64,000 nucleotides of DNA, taken from the NCBI GenBank assembly GCA_036872755.1, contig JAVHNS010000004.1, positions 1,550,001-1,614,000 on the forward strand, given 5' to 3'. The translations under genes were made by a program, and so were the position numbers. The notes under the pieces are model-generated. The model ran no database searches. It saw nothing but the letters and a program-made list of their open reading frames with translations, and was not told the DNA's origin. The stretch comes from Orbilia blumenaviensis (Eukaryota; Ascomycota; Orbiliomycetes; Orbiliales; Orbiliaceae). Below, in pieces: positions 1-12,110 of this stretch; the first letter of the stretch is position 1; every line of letters begins with the position of its first letter.

Positions 1-74
1 GGGGTTAAAACACAATGGTTTTGCTTGCATCTCGGTTTCACTCTGCCCACTAATACCACACTTTACTCTTCAAG

Positions 75-897
75 GTTTAAAAATTATGACCAAATCCGAG
101 AATTCATCGAGAAGCACATACCAGACAAGAACTCGAGTATAATAAATCTTGGGTGCGGTAATAGTGTATGTACTAAGAAATTCACACATAAACAAGCCTT
201 TTCTTCTATTCATCTTTGAATTGGTAATATTGGTCGTTTAACATTCTCTGACAATACTAATAGCTGATGGCACCGAAAATGTACGAGGAGGGATATCACA
301 ATATCGCCAATATCGACTTTTCCAAAGTCATTATAGACAAGATGTCCGAAAAGTACCCCGAACAGACATGGAAGGTTGCCGATGTCCGAGAGACGGGCTA
401 CCCTAATGGTCACTTTGATATCGCAGTCGATAAGGTACAAAATTATTCTAGAGCTTTTCAAACCATTCGATTTTTTTTTCCAATTGCATTACATTCCTTT
501 GCTGAGCTTGAGAGACAGCAATGAAATATATTTACTCATTACTATTATTATTAATAGGGCACTCTTGACGCGATGCTTTCAGGATCGCTGTGGAGCCCTC
601 CTGATCATGTTAGGGAGCGTACGACGGCGTATATAGACGAGGTTTGTACTCGCACATTGCCTTTATTGTATGTTAGAGTTCGGTGACTAAGTAGCTAACC
701 GTATTGAATTGCGACCGTAGATCATTCGAGTTCTGAAGCCAACTGGGAAATTCTTGTACATAACGTATCGCCAGCCTCACTTTATCAGGCCGATGGTGAA
801 TCGAGAGGATGTGTGGGACCTAAATATCGAGACGCTTACTGAAGGCGGAGGGATGTTTGAGTATTTTGCTTATGTTTTGACAAGAAAGTCAGGTTAG
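75..897 (+). CDS. METTL13/EEF1AKMT4-like methyltransferase, 5' part missing
   Basis: This is a class I S-adenosylmethionine-dependent methyltransferase of the type that includes eukaryotic elongation factor 1A lysine methyltransferases; the substrate is inferred from family only. Exons I can follow are about 75-165, 264-434, 558-641 and 721-897, joined in frame. Seen in the sequence: motif I INLGCGNS, an acidic loop NIDFSK, VADVRETGYPNGHFDIAVDK followed across an intron by GTLDAM (the DKGTLDA signature of this subfamily), and a closing VLKPTGKFLYITYRQPH strand. The stop is TAG at 895-897. The first supported exon seems to follow an acceptor near position 74, with CTAAT upstream, so the start codon and the usual N-terminal YWDxRY region lie outside the window. 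The identity of the family is fairly sure; the exact target is not. Confidence 0.8.
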
Positions 898-3800
898 ATC
901 TATGGAATCCCTGCAGCTCTGGTGTTCAAGGGAAATGGGTGGATCCTTTTAAGCTTTTCCTCAATGAAATGACGGTTATAAATATTTAATCTAACTATGA
1001 ATAACGAATGACGGAATGTCAAGAACCCTTTTTTTTTCTAGTTTGATAGTCGATTTATCAACTGAACTGGTTTTAGAAAACCAATACCGCAGATCATTTT
1101 ACACGAGTGAAGCGGTAGGGCTGACTTACAAGACAAATTTTAATTGTAGTTAGGCCTCAAATCCGCGAAACCTAAACTTATAGGCAAGTTGGGAAATATC
1201 TAATACACAGTTGTGGTCAACAGCGTCTGGGACCGAGACTGTATCTAATAGTCAATCATGGATTCTGTTGGATCTGGCGCGCTGGCTAGCTCCGACACCC
1301 TAGACTTATATTAGGTCTATATCGCCGGGGCAGCCGGATATTAAGCTTAAACCCGGGAGCGAACCGGGCTTAAGGCCAGAGCAAAACCAGACAACACAAA
1401 GCGAAAGCCTAGGCGTCTATGCTCCAGGATTCCCAGCGTCGACATGAATACTTGGTAGAAGCCCAATCTAGGGAATATGCCCGCCTGAACCCTTTTTCGA
1501 TCTCAGATCTCACAAAGGTCAGGTATTCGCCGGAAAATTTCTGTTAGTCAGGAGGACCAGCAGGAGTGGACGGGAATTCCAACCACCCTGGTCCAAGCCA
1601 GCGCAGGATCGATTCGATCGGACTGGAATTATGTGAATCGACGACGTCAGTAAAACATTTCGACACCACTTTTCGATAGTTTAGCGTGCATCGCCTCGGG
1701 ATCGGGAACTGGCGCGACATCGACAATACAGCAACCCCTGTCCCACTCATGGAAATGATGGAGTCAGCTAACTATCTTCGGTTAGGCAGAACTGTTCTCC
1801 AACTATCACGATATCACCAGTCGAAAAAATAAAAAATAAAAAATTTGGAAGCTATCTATACATTTTCTTAAATATAGATCGCCAAATTCTAATGGTAGAT
1901 TCAAAGGTTCTTACAAATGGTCCTCAAGGCTCAGGGTGCGGATTGTAGCGAGAAAATGAGGCCTGCTTGGTCTACCCCTCAACCCCTCACAAGCTCACAG
2001 CTCGATTCCCAGGCTAAAGACGGTTGTATCGCCGTACAAACCCATCTGATGTTTGTGAATCTAAGAAAGCATTCTAATAAGCTGTGTGTATTTCTACACA
2101 CCCTTAATGAAAGCTATAGCGGCGGGATGGTCAACGAGGTATCAGCGAGCAGAAGAGCTATAAGTACTGGGAATCAGACAATATTATATAGACGGGTACA
2201 ATCGTAGTCGACTAGGTTGAAGCTTCTTGGAAACAATCTAACGCCGATATGCTGTCGTTTTCGAGCGAGCCAGAGGCGGCTATTTAAAGATGTGCTTCGT
2301 TTCATTTTATGAGTTCTGAACTTCCAAACTAGGACACACTGCCCCGGAATAACTTCCCAGCCTGTGGTTAGAAGTATGTATCTGGAAGATGCTTCGAGGG
2401 AGGAACGCCCGCACCGAGGCAAATCTAAGACTAGAGGGGCCTGTATATGCAGAGTCGTTGGGCTCGCTGCAGGCGACGTCATCGATTTGACAGGGCGCTC
2501 GATAGATATCCAATAGCATGGCGGGGCCAGCAACGTCAATTGCTAGGATCTGGACGCCAATATACTTGGGAGTTTGGTGTTCCCCATGATGAATAGTGGG
2601 TTCCCCGTGGCAGATATATGAGGAGACCATCAGACGTCTGAGAAAGAAGGGTTTCTGTGGCCCTCTTGGGACCTGCATCTAGCCTGCTTTTTCCTTGAAA
2701 CTCCCGCCAAGTTCGCAAGAAAGATCAAGTAGGCAAGCAGAACAGGCCAGGGCTGGATTGGACATGTGCAGCATGCAAAAACCCGCACGGATGTCTCCCT
2801 CATCCAAGGCTCGAGCCGTGATCCGTCTACACATCCTATCTCATAGCTAGCGAGCGCCAGGGTCGGTTTAACATTTTTGATTTTTTTTTTTCAAGCTCTT
2901 TCTTCCGTGACTTTTCGAATTCTCTCGATCCCTTCTAAGCTTCAAACCCCAGGCCTGCACAACCTTCGAATTCGAGCAGAGGCCTTCTCTGGTGTCTCCA
3001 AGCTTCGGTCGACATTTATCACTCGCTTCAGCGCAAGCCTTAAATCCACTTTGACTTTCGAAAACGACTGAATGTTATTTTGAAGTTATCAACTCTAATA
3101 ATCGCTTCAATCGCTGTGGTCTTACAGAAATAGTTCCTATCCCACTGGCCGAGGACAAACCCTAATTGATTTCAGGTTCTCCTTCCAGGCTTTCATTTCA
3201 GGCTTACATTTCAAATCAACTTCTTACTGCAGCACGGCGGCATCAAGCTCGGAAAATCAGTTTGCCCGTATCTCACAGCATACTACATTTCTTACCCAAT
3301 TTTTGTTTAAAAAAATTTTCGCCTTCTTTCTTCTAGTATAGTCTCCTTCCTGCGATTGCGATTGTGAGCGAGCCAGCATACGGTTCTCCCTCGGCCTCCG
3401 CTTTGACAGATGGTTGAAATCTGAGCGAATAGCTAGATAAACCCAGAAGGTAGTACACGAGGCACTTGTTTTTATATATGTCCACAAGCAGCACCACTGC
3501 TAAGGCTAAGACACTGGTACGGCAATCCATCGTTTGGTTCCCCTCAGGCCATTCTGAATCCGGTTATCGCATCAAGCGATCCAGCGGGGCCACCAGGTTT
3601 CTGCCAGTTTGCTTTGCGTAAAACAGGGCTAACGGTCTCTTATTATACCAACATTATAGCACTGCGTCGGGACGGCGAAATCCATCCAATCTTTGCACGG
3701 ATAGTTGCTCCCAAGCCTATTAAAAGTTGCTGCACAGGTAGGACTGGTCGACCTGCAATTATTTCTTCCTGGATTCGGTCATGCGCTGTTGAGACGTCCC

Positions 3801-4312
3801 CGCCACATTTTTCACACCAACGTCCTTTTTTCCACCGATATCGATACTACATCATCGACTGGGTCCCGACGAAGGTCGTATCTTTGTAATCAGAAATACC
3901 ATTATCGGGATTCATCGTCCAGAGCTCAGCTAAGCTTCGCGGCGCACGACAACGACGAGAACAACACATTGCACCGCAGTTGGTGATACCAGCCAACCAG
4001 GTCTGCAGCTGCAGGTCTGTAGCTAAGAACAGAACAGGGAGGGCTTCGACCAGGCCGGATTTTCGCTGAGAGCCTTCGTTGTTTTGGCGACAGAGTTGCA
4101 GAGTGGAGACCCACCACAATTGAATATATTGGCGACGGCATAGACTCTACTCGATTCGACTTGGTTCGATTCGATTTAAACTTACCTCTGGATAGTTCAT
4201 ACGGAATACCAATAGTCTTGGCCTAGCTAATCCCAGCGACGGCGGCCAGGCTATTCACAGTCCTCTTCTAACGCTGGCGTCCTTGCGCAAATTTCTCAAA
4301 TCACTCTTCGCC
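898..4312. other. Intergenic region, gene-poor
   Basis: No convincing intact gene is visible. Reading frames are short, overlap on both strands and lack recognisable domains. The stretch 2300-2830 may hold a decayed retroelement on the minus strand (separate entry). The last 300 bases before 4313 probably serve as promoter and leader of the histidine kinase gene. Confidence 0.5.
2300..2830 (-). mobile_element. Possible decayed LINE (Tad/I-like) endonuclease remnant
   Basis: On the minus strand a reading frame ending near 2307 contains ILAIDVAGPAMLLDIYRAP, which resembles the segment of fungal LINE endonucleases that reads roughly as a hydrophobic strand, a short turn and an N(V/I)Y-x-AP box. 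Upstream, in another frame around 2690-2780, PIQPWPVLLAY followed by LAGVSRKKQ loosely resembles the QEPW and RRxxRKHP parts of the same domain. The pieces lie in different frames with stops between them, so any protein is dead. The match rests on remembered family patterns and is weak; chance similarity is possible. Confidence 0.3.
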
Positions 4313-7300
4313 ATGACCTCGCCGAACAAGCTGAATCAGCAGCAGAGTACGAGTTCTGGTTCATCTACCCCAAACCACCCTTTGCCTGCCCCGCATGGGT
4401 CGTACGGCACCAATAGAGAGCCACGTTCTAGAGGGATATCGCCCCACCAGACAAGGCATTCCTCTCATACGTCTTCCAACCTAACTTCGCCGCAATGTGT
4501 CCCCAGCACGTCATTGTCGTCAGCAGAGTCTTCTTCAATCCTACCATATTCGCTGGCTGGACTGACACCAAATCCGGTACTCAATGGTACACATCCAATT
4601 GTTCCAATACCACCTATCTCTAGGTCCGGGTCTGGATCCGAGGGCAGCTATGATAGTCACCCACAATTCTTCAGTACGCCACCATCAGCTAGTCCCATCA
4701 CCCGTACGGCAGCCTCAAACCCTTTGGGACCTAGAATATTCAGTAGTTTAAATTCGAGGATGCCGGATATAGATGAAAAAAGCAATCCGTCTGAGTCGGG
4801 AAGCCATAGAAGTGGTGTAGGAAGCGATATGGTTACTACAGTCAGATTTGGGAAGCCTTCGAGCGATACAAGATCCATCAACTCCACAGCACTAGCTGAT
4901 GCAACAAATGGGGACGGATATACAAACCTTAGTCTGATATATTCGATCGTGAGTGACAAGGGCAGGTATGGATACGGCTTTTGCGAACAGCTGACCTAAT
5001 ATCAAACTAGAACTATATGCGTGTCTACAGGGCCCGGGCAAAGCCAACTTTAGCTCCAGTGCTCTTAAAAACGGCAGAAGCGGACAATGTTGATTCACTA
5101 ACCAGGTTGAGATGGGAATGGAAACTCTTCTCCAATTCAAATGCAGAGCCTGGATCTTTCAATGCCATGTTGGCATCTCCCGTTCCTGGAAGCTCGGTCG
5201 CTTCGCCCTCTCCCCTTTCCCAGCGAGGGGTGTTATTACCATCCCATTCGAGTTCGTCTAGTTACTCGTTATCAAATTTATCAAGTCATCCACATATCGC
5301 CAGTCCAATGTCAATGGACTACTTCCCAGATGGCGCCATCAGTTTGGTTTACGATGACAAGCGGGGATACCAAACAGCGAGGGAATGGTTTTTGCCCGAG
5401 AGGAAAGTAATGGAAGAAGACCCTGCGGTGCATCTGCCAGATACGCCTTACGACACGCCTTTGATGGAACCGGTTGCCAGGGGGTCGAGGACATCTTCAA
5501 TAGCTACGATCACGGCTCCGTCACCTCCTCCACCGTCTAATAGGCCGCCAACGCCGAAGCCCAGGACCCAGAACGATTTGATTGGTATTTTAACGGTCGT
5601 ATATGACATTGTGAACGTATTAGGCGTTATACATTCATTAGGAATCACCCACAATAATGTGAATCCCCATACGATATTGATAACTCCAGGTACTCCACCG
5701 AAAGGATATTTGTTTGGCTGGCATCTTGCGACCCGTCATGGCAGGGACGAGGTCACGCATGATCACGCCGGATCAGTAATTGCATTACAAAACAATCCAA
5801 GCCCACTGCAGTACATTGCCCCAGAGTGCACAGGTCGAATGAACCGGGTGGTCGATTATCGAGCCGACTTCTATTCCTTAGGGATCACCATGTACGAACT
5901 TTGCGTTGGATTTCTACCCTTCAGGGCAGTCGAGCCTCTGGAACTTATTCACCAGCATATTGCGAAGCCACCCGCTGCACCCTCAGAAGTTAATCAATCT
6001 ATACCAGTTACTGTTTCGAAAGTGATTCTCAAGCTACTGGAAAAGAATGTAGAGGATCGGTATCAGACAGCTAGCGGACTGCAGGCTGATTTGGAGGTGT
6101 TGATCAAACGACTTAATGAAGGGCTTACCCTAGACGACTATGTGATCGGAGAAGCAGATTCGAATAGCCAATTTTCGGTCACGGGCAAGCTGTATGGTCG
6201 GGAAAACGTTTTGAAGTCGCTTCAAGAATCCTATGAATCTGTGAAGGAGAGACGATCCAGCGCATTGGTTCTGATTGGAGGAGGCAGTGGTACTGGAAAG
6301 AGTAGATTGGTACAGGAAGTCCAAAAAACTGTTGTCAAAAATAAAGGGTATTTTACGAGCGGGAAGTTCGAACAGTACAAGCGGAACACGGCCTTCTTTA
6401 GTCTTATTCAGACGCTCCAGGACCTAGTTCGACAGGTGCTTTCCGAGAGTATACAGAATCTCGAAAAATGGAGGGTGGATGCAATTAGGGCGCTTGACGG
6501 GGAAGCATTGGTATTGCTTGAGGTGATCCCAGAGATGAAGCTACTATTGGGGCCGGACTATAAACCGGACGTACTTGCTGCGCTGGGGCCATCTGAGCGA
6601 GAACAACGGTTCCGAACGGTCTTTGTGAGATTCCTGTCGATATTTGCAAGACATAGCTTGGTCGTTTTCTTGGATGACTTGCAATGGTGTTCGAGTACGG
6701 AGTTTAACTTAATAGCCAATATTGCGGCACAAGTGAATTCAAACGGCTACGGGCAAAGCATCCTTATCATTGGCGCGTACCGGAACAATGAGGTGACAGC
6801 CGAACACCCGCTCTACACGATGGTGGACAGGGTAAGGAAGCATGGTGTGCCAGTCAACGACCTGGAAATTGGGGATCTGGATATCGAGAGTGTGGGGAGA
6901 CTTGTGGCGGATACATTTCATCGGCCTTTCCCACCCGTGCTAACCGACTTGGAGGTATATGCAAAAGAAGACTCCGAAGAACAATCCTCCATACAATCCT
7001 CGGCCCGGCCACATGACGCTGAATTACGCACGTTGACTGAGCTGGTTTTCGCGAAAACCCATGGAAATGCATTCTTCGTTATCCAACTGCTAAAGAGTCT
7101 TCATCGTGGTGGCCACATCTGGTTTGATTTCAACGAACGATTCTGGAGATTTTCGCTGTCCACTATTGAAACGGATGAACTACCTGACGGAGTTGTTGAT
7201 CTCCTTGTTAAACAAATGATGAGTTTGAGTGAGGAAACAAGGGAGATAATGAGGGTAGCTGCATGTTTGGGTCATGGGAAAATCTCGATCGAAACATTGT

Positions 7301-10300
7301 CGATTGCATGTGGGAAAACTTTAGAACAGACAGAAGGGTCCCTTTGGGGTGCGCTCGACGTAAGTTATCTGGCTGACGATAACGCGATTATTTGTGGCAA
7401 AGAGCTAACAAGGTAGCACTGCTAGGCCGGATTAATGCTGCCCATGACCGCCCAATATCACGCAGGCTTGACACACGAAGTTACTTCTCAACCAGAGGGC
7501 GGAGGAATAACGCCTTATATGGCGAACCGGTACCCTGCCGTACCCGCGGACCTGACTCAAGCCATAACCTACCGCTTCCTTCACGACCGAGTACAGCAAG
7601 CGGCTTATTCTTTGATCCCAGAAGATCAGCTGCAACAAGTCCATAGAACCATAGGAACCAGACTCTTTGCCAATACCAGCACCGAAAAGATGGACCTCAT
7701 GATTTATGAGATAGCGAATCATTTGAATTATTGGCAGGGTCCATTAACTCGGGAGGAGTCTCGCAAACTGATTACGCTCAACTTCGAGGCAGGAAGACGA
7801 GCACTGCAAACAACAGCCTTCAATACCGCATTGAATTACTTCAACCAAGCCAAGAAGCTCCTTGATGAAGGAAATGAAGACGAGGAAAATTATATGGAAG
7901 ATGCCTTAGGAGTTATCAGAAAAGTTAATGTCGGTGAGCTGCGACTAAATGTTACAATGTCGTTGGCAGAAGCTCAATTCGCGGAATCCGACTATTTGGC
8001 TGCTATTGACACGATACAAAAGTTGTTGGATGACTGCACGCTCTCTGTCAATAAAAGTCGGTGTCTTTTGCTCAAAATGAAGTATCTTATGGCCATGGGA
8101 AGACTGCAGGATACCACTACTGCGGGACTGTCCGCGTTGTCGCTGTTGGGATATAATATTCCCGAGGACGATGCAAACTGTAAAAGGCATGCGGCGGAGC
8201 TGCGCGCCTCTTGTGAACTGGATTCCATCGACCTTTCGCTAGTCAAGGTGATGGAAAACCGAAAACACAGTACCGCGGATATCCTCTTGCACGAAATCTG
8301 CTCTGGGGTTCTCCTTCCGATCTACATGTCGCGGCCAGAATTACTACCGTCTATCTGCCTAACATCCTTCCGTGCAACCCTCAAATCAGGTCTGTGCATT
8401 GAAAGCGCATATCCGATAGTTATGCTCGCTGTGATGATTAGCGGTGAGGGTGGAGAGCACAACTTGGCACTTTCGTGGAAATTGGGACATATGGCGGTGA
8501 CTTTGGTGGAGAAAGAGATGCAGCATGTCACTCCGACCAATGCCCCTGCTATATTCCAGGTCTTCGCGGGACATATCGCATGTTTCCATCGGGGGATGAG
8601 CGACGTACTCAAGTATGAACATCTAGCTCTAGTTACTGCCCAGGCTATCTTCGAGGTAGACTATCAAGGTTTTGCATCAGCGGAAATCCCCGCATTTTCA
8701 ATGTTGTCTGGGGAAAGACTCGAGACAGTCGCTGCGAAAATGAACACCAGCAGAGCCTCGACCGTCCGGCAGAACTATCGGCTAGGTGAATGGTGGCTTC
8801 GAATGCCATACCAAGTTCTTCTGAATCTTCGAGGACTTGGGAACCCAAACCCCGCGAGGCTGGAAGGACTTGAAATGACACAAGAGGACATCGACACACT
8901 CGTATGCAGTGAGAGCGTCAGCCATCTGTATGCCCTGAATCTGTACAGGATTGTTCTGGCGGTTTTCTTCGGCGATATGGATACAGCATATGAAAGCGTT
9001 ATGAAGGGCACCCGACCTCAGTCCGTTTTTATGATTTCGTCGATTTACCTCTCGTGGTCGCACTTCTACGGTGGATTTGCTCTTATCGACCGGTTAGACC
9101 GGCTTACACCCGACGAGACTAAGTATCTCCACGATACCATGAAGCAACTGAAGGATTGGTCCCTATATGCGAAGGAAACTTTCCTCCATAAGTATCTTGC
9201 TCTCGAGGCTGAGCTTCACAAGGACACCGAGAGTACACTAACGACGCTCGACCGATTCGAGGAAGCCATCCAACTAGCAAACCAATCACAATTCTACCAC
9301 GAAGCGGCCTTAATCAATGAAAGGTGTGCAATTTGGCTGTCAAAACTAGGCACGAAGCGCTGGCTGTTTTATTTGAGAGAAGCCTACAAGCTGTATTCGT
9401 GGTGGGGGGCCAACGCCAAACTGCAAGCCTTGAGGAATGCCTACAGTGAAGAACTGGGCATGAAATGTAGGTATCCAATGCCTCATAGCCGGTACAGCGA
9501 TGCTGATCTTTCAGCCTCCTCGGTGCGTCCCGTTTTGTCGAGAAATACTAGCGAAAGCGCGATGCAGCTGCCGCCCCAGCTCTCATCTGGAATTATCAAC
9601 ATCTCTCCCAGGGCTTCGAAGAATATTGTTCACGAAGATAATGACTCCCACGTTTCAAGATCTTCGAACGTTGAGCCATTCGCGGATTCGGAGTTGGACT
9701 ACAAGACTTTTATGAAGGCGTCGTTATACATCAGTGAAGGTGTTAAGATGGACGAGGTTGTCGTGAAACTTATGAAAAGTGTTCTTCAGACTGCTGGTGC
9801 GGACTATGGTGTTTTGATATTGGAAGAAGACGGTGACCTTTATGCTGAAACAATCCTCTTCATGGAAAAGGTTACGATTCTCGATCATCAACCTCTGAAA
9901 GCTCGGCCAGATCTGGTCCCCATTTCGATGGCATCCATTGTTTGGAAGCTCGGAGAACCGATCGTGCGGAATGGCCAAGACGAGAAGTTCGATGGTACAT
10001 ATGGTCGAGACGCATACTTCGCTACGAAACATCCAAAGTCTGTTCTCTGCATGCCGATCCAGAACCAGATCAAAACCATGGGTGTTCTCTATCTCGAAAA
10101 CAAGCATGTAAACCACGCATTCACCTCGCAGAGACTGGAATTATTGAATCTCCTATGCACTCAAGCCGCCGTGACAATAGACAAGGCGCGGCTTTATCGG
10201 GCAATGGAGCTCGCAAAGAAAGCTGCAGAAGAGGCAACCGAAGAAAAATCGTCCTTCCTAGCCAACATGTCTCATGAAATCAGAACACCATTCAATGCTC

Positions 10301-12110
10301 TACTTTCCTATGCAATTTTCCTTCTGGATACGCCGCTAACTGACCAACAACGCGAGTATGTGGAGACAATCCGCAATTCGGCTGTCCTAACGCTGAAGAT
10401 CATTGATGGAATCCTGGACTTCTCCAAGATGGAGCACGGCCCCGTGGATCTCCAAAAGTCGCCCTTTTCGTTAAGAGATTGCATAGAGAGTGCTTTACAG
10501 CTCATTGCGGAACCAGCTGCCACTAAGGACCTTGAACTCGTGTTTGAGAATAAGTGCCCCACGGTCGAGGTCGTCCTCGGGGACGTTACGAGGTTCCGGC
10601 AAATCATTATCAACCTAGTTGGCAATGCCGTGAAGTTTACCGAAAAAGGCCACATTCTAGTGACGGCATGGATTGAGCATCTAAACCAGGCAACCAGTAG
10701 CCAGGATGACGAGGAAAAGGTTCGGATAAACGTGACAGTTAACGATACCGGCATCGGAATTCCATTGAAAGCCAGGGAAAAACTTTTTCGGGCATTCTCG
10801 CAGGTAGATTCCTCGACACGGCGGCTTTACGGCGGGTCGGGATTGGGGCTGGCCATTTCGAAAAAATTGGCTCAGTCGATGGGTGGAGACATAGTGTAAG
10901 TGTTCCTTGGAATGATTCCAACGCGCGGATTTGGTTAGTGTTATATTTTCGCATTGATGCTAATTGGTCTATCTATGCAGCTTGGACAGCGTGGAAGGGC
11001 AAGGGTCCACATTCCACCTTACAATTCTGGCTCCCGTCGGAATCAAGGAGCCTCAGCTGGACAAAAGATTGGTGGGCAAAAAGGTGCTCATTGCCGATAC
11101 CCATGAGCTGTCCTCCAAAACCCTGGAGAAGGAGCTTTCCCGAGAAGGCCTGGTGATTACCCGAACCGACACGGTTATCTCAACAATGACGGCCATACGG
11201 AGCGGAGGAATCCGGGTTGCGGTTGTCGACTTTTCGCTGGATGAGAGCCTACGCATTGCGGCCAGTATCAATAAGATCGACCCTTCTGTTAAGATTATAT
11301 TGCAAGCGCGGTTCGGGACAACTGTGCCGGCTTTAGATCAACATAAGAATGTGACTGCATCGATTGTGCGGCCGGCGCCGCGCCAGCGATATATCCAAAA
11401 CATCCAAGAGGCGTTAGACCCAAGGAAGCGAGAACCAGTCAAAGTCGAGGACCCGGAGCAAGAGATGATCCGATCCCTGGGGAGTCGACACCCATTACAC
11501 ATTTTGCTCGCAGAAGATAATCCGTTGAACACCAGGGTGGCCCTACAGCATCTAAAGCGCATGGGTTACACTGCGGCGCATGCGAAGGATGGGATCGAGG
11601 TTCTTGAGATGGTGGAGGTCGCGGCAAGCGAGAATAACCAGTATGATGTCATACTGATGGATGTGAGTACACCAATCTGTGATTCAAGTTATGCGCCGGT
11701 TGGCGGCTGGTTTAGTCGGCGGTTGTTGACATTGTTGGATTTAGGTGCAAATGCCTCGCAGCGACGGTATCGAAACCAGTAGGGAATTGATGAAACGATA
11801 TCCGGATTCGCAGAGACCCACGATCATTGCATTGACTGCGAATGCTACTCCCAGTGATCGTGAAAAGTGTTTGCAGGCTGGGTATGTTGTATTCGCTGTG
11901 CCATCGACGCCGTTGTCGAACACATCTCGGCTAACTATATTATCTAGAATGTTGAGTCATATCGCCAAACCGATAAAGCCGGACGATTTGGCTGCAGCGC
12001 TGATGTCGACGAAGCCGATGGTTCGATCCAGAGGTGGAAGTCTATGTAGTCCTTCTGTAAGTGATGCGGGAAGTGGTCGACAGGATCAGGAGGCAACGAA
12101 GGGCCTTTAA
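4313..12110 (+). CDS. Group X hybrid histidine kinase (Chk1/Mak2/Mak3 type)
   Basis: A very large two-component sensor kinase, about 2,478 residues. Exons: 4313-4948, 5011-7359, 7426-10895, 10981-11662, 11745-11881 and 11948-12110, all joining in frame. Order of parts: Ser/Pro-rich N-terminus (1-300), protein-kinase-like domain (about 315-575), AAA-type ATPase with Walker A GGGSGTGKS (K642) and Walker B LVVFLDDLQW (about 762-771), a long helical TPR-like region (about 1000-1700), GAF domain (about 1750-1905), HisKA with phospho-acceptor H1945 in NMSHEIRTP, HATPase_c with N box NLVGNAVKF and G boxes DTGIGIP and GGSGLGLAI, a receiver-like degenerate domain (about 2180-2300) and a true receiver with E2330/D2331, D2379, T2410 and K2432. 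It has no membrane segment. In yeasts, family members feed phospho-relay stress pathways through an HPt protein and response regulators; the stimulus here is unknown. The first ATG after an in-frame open leader was chosen. The kinase-like domain lacks catalytic residues (see findings). Confidence 0.93.
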
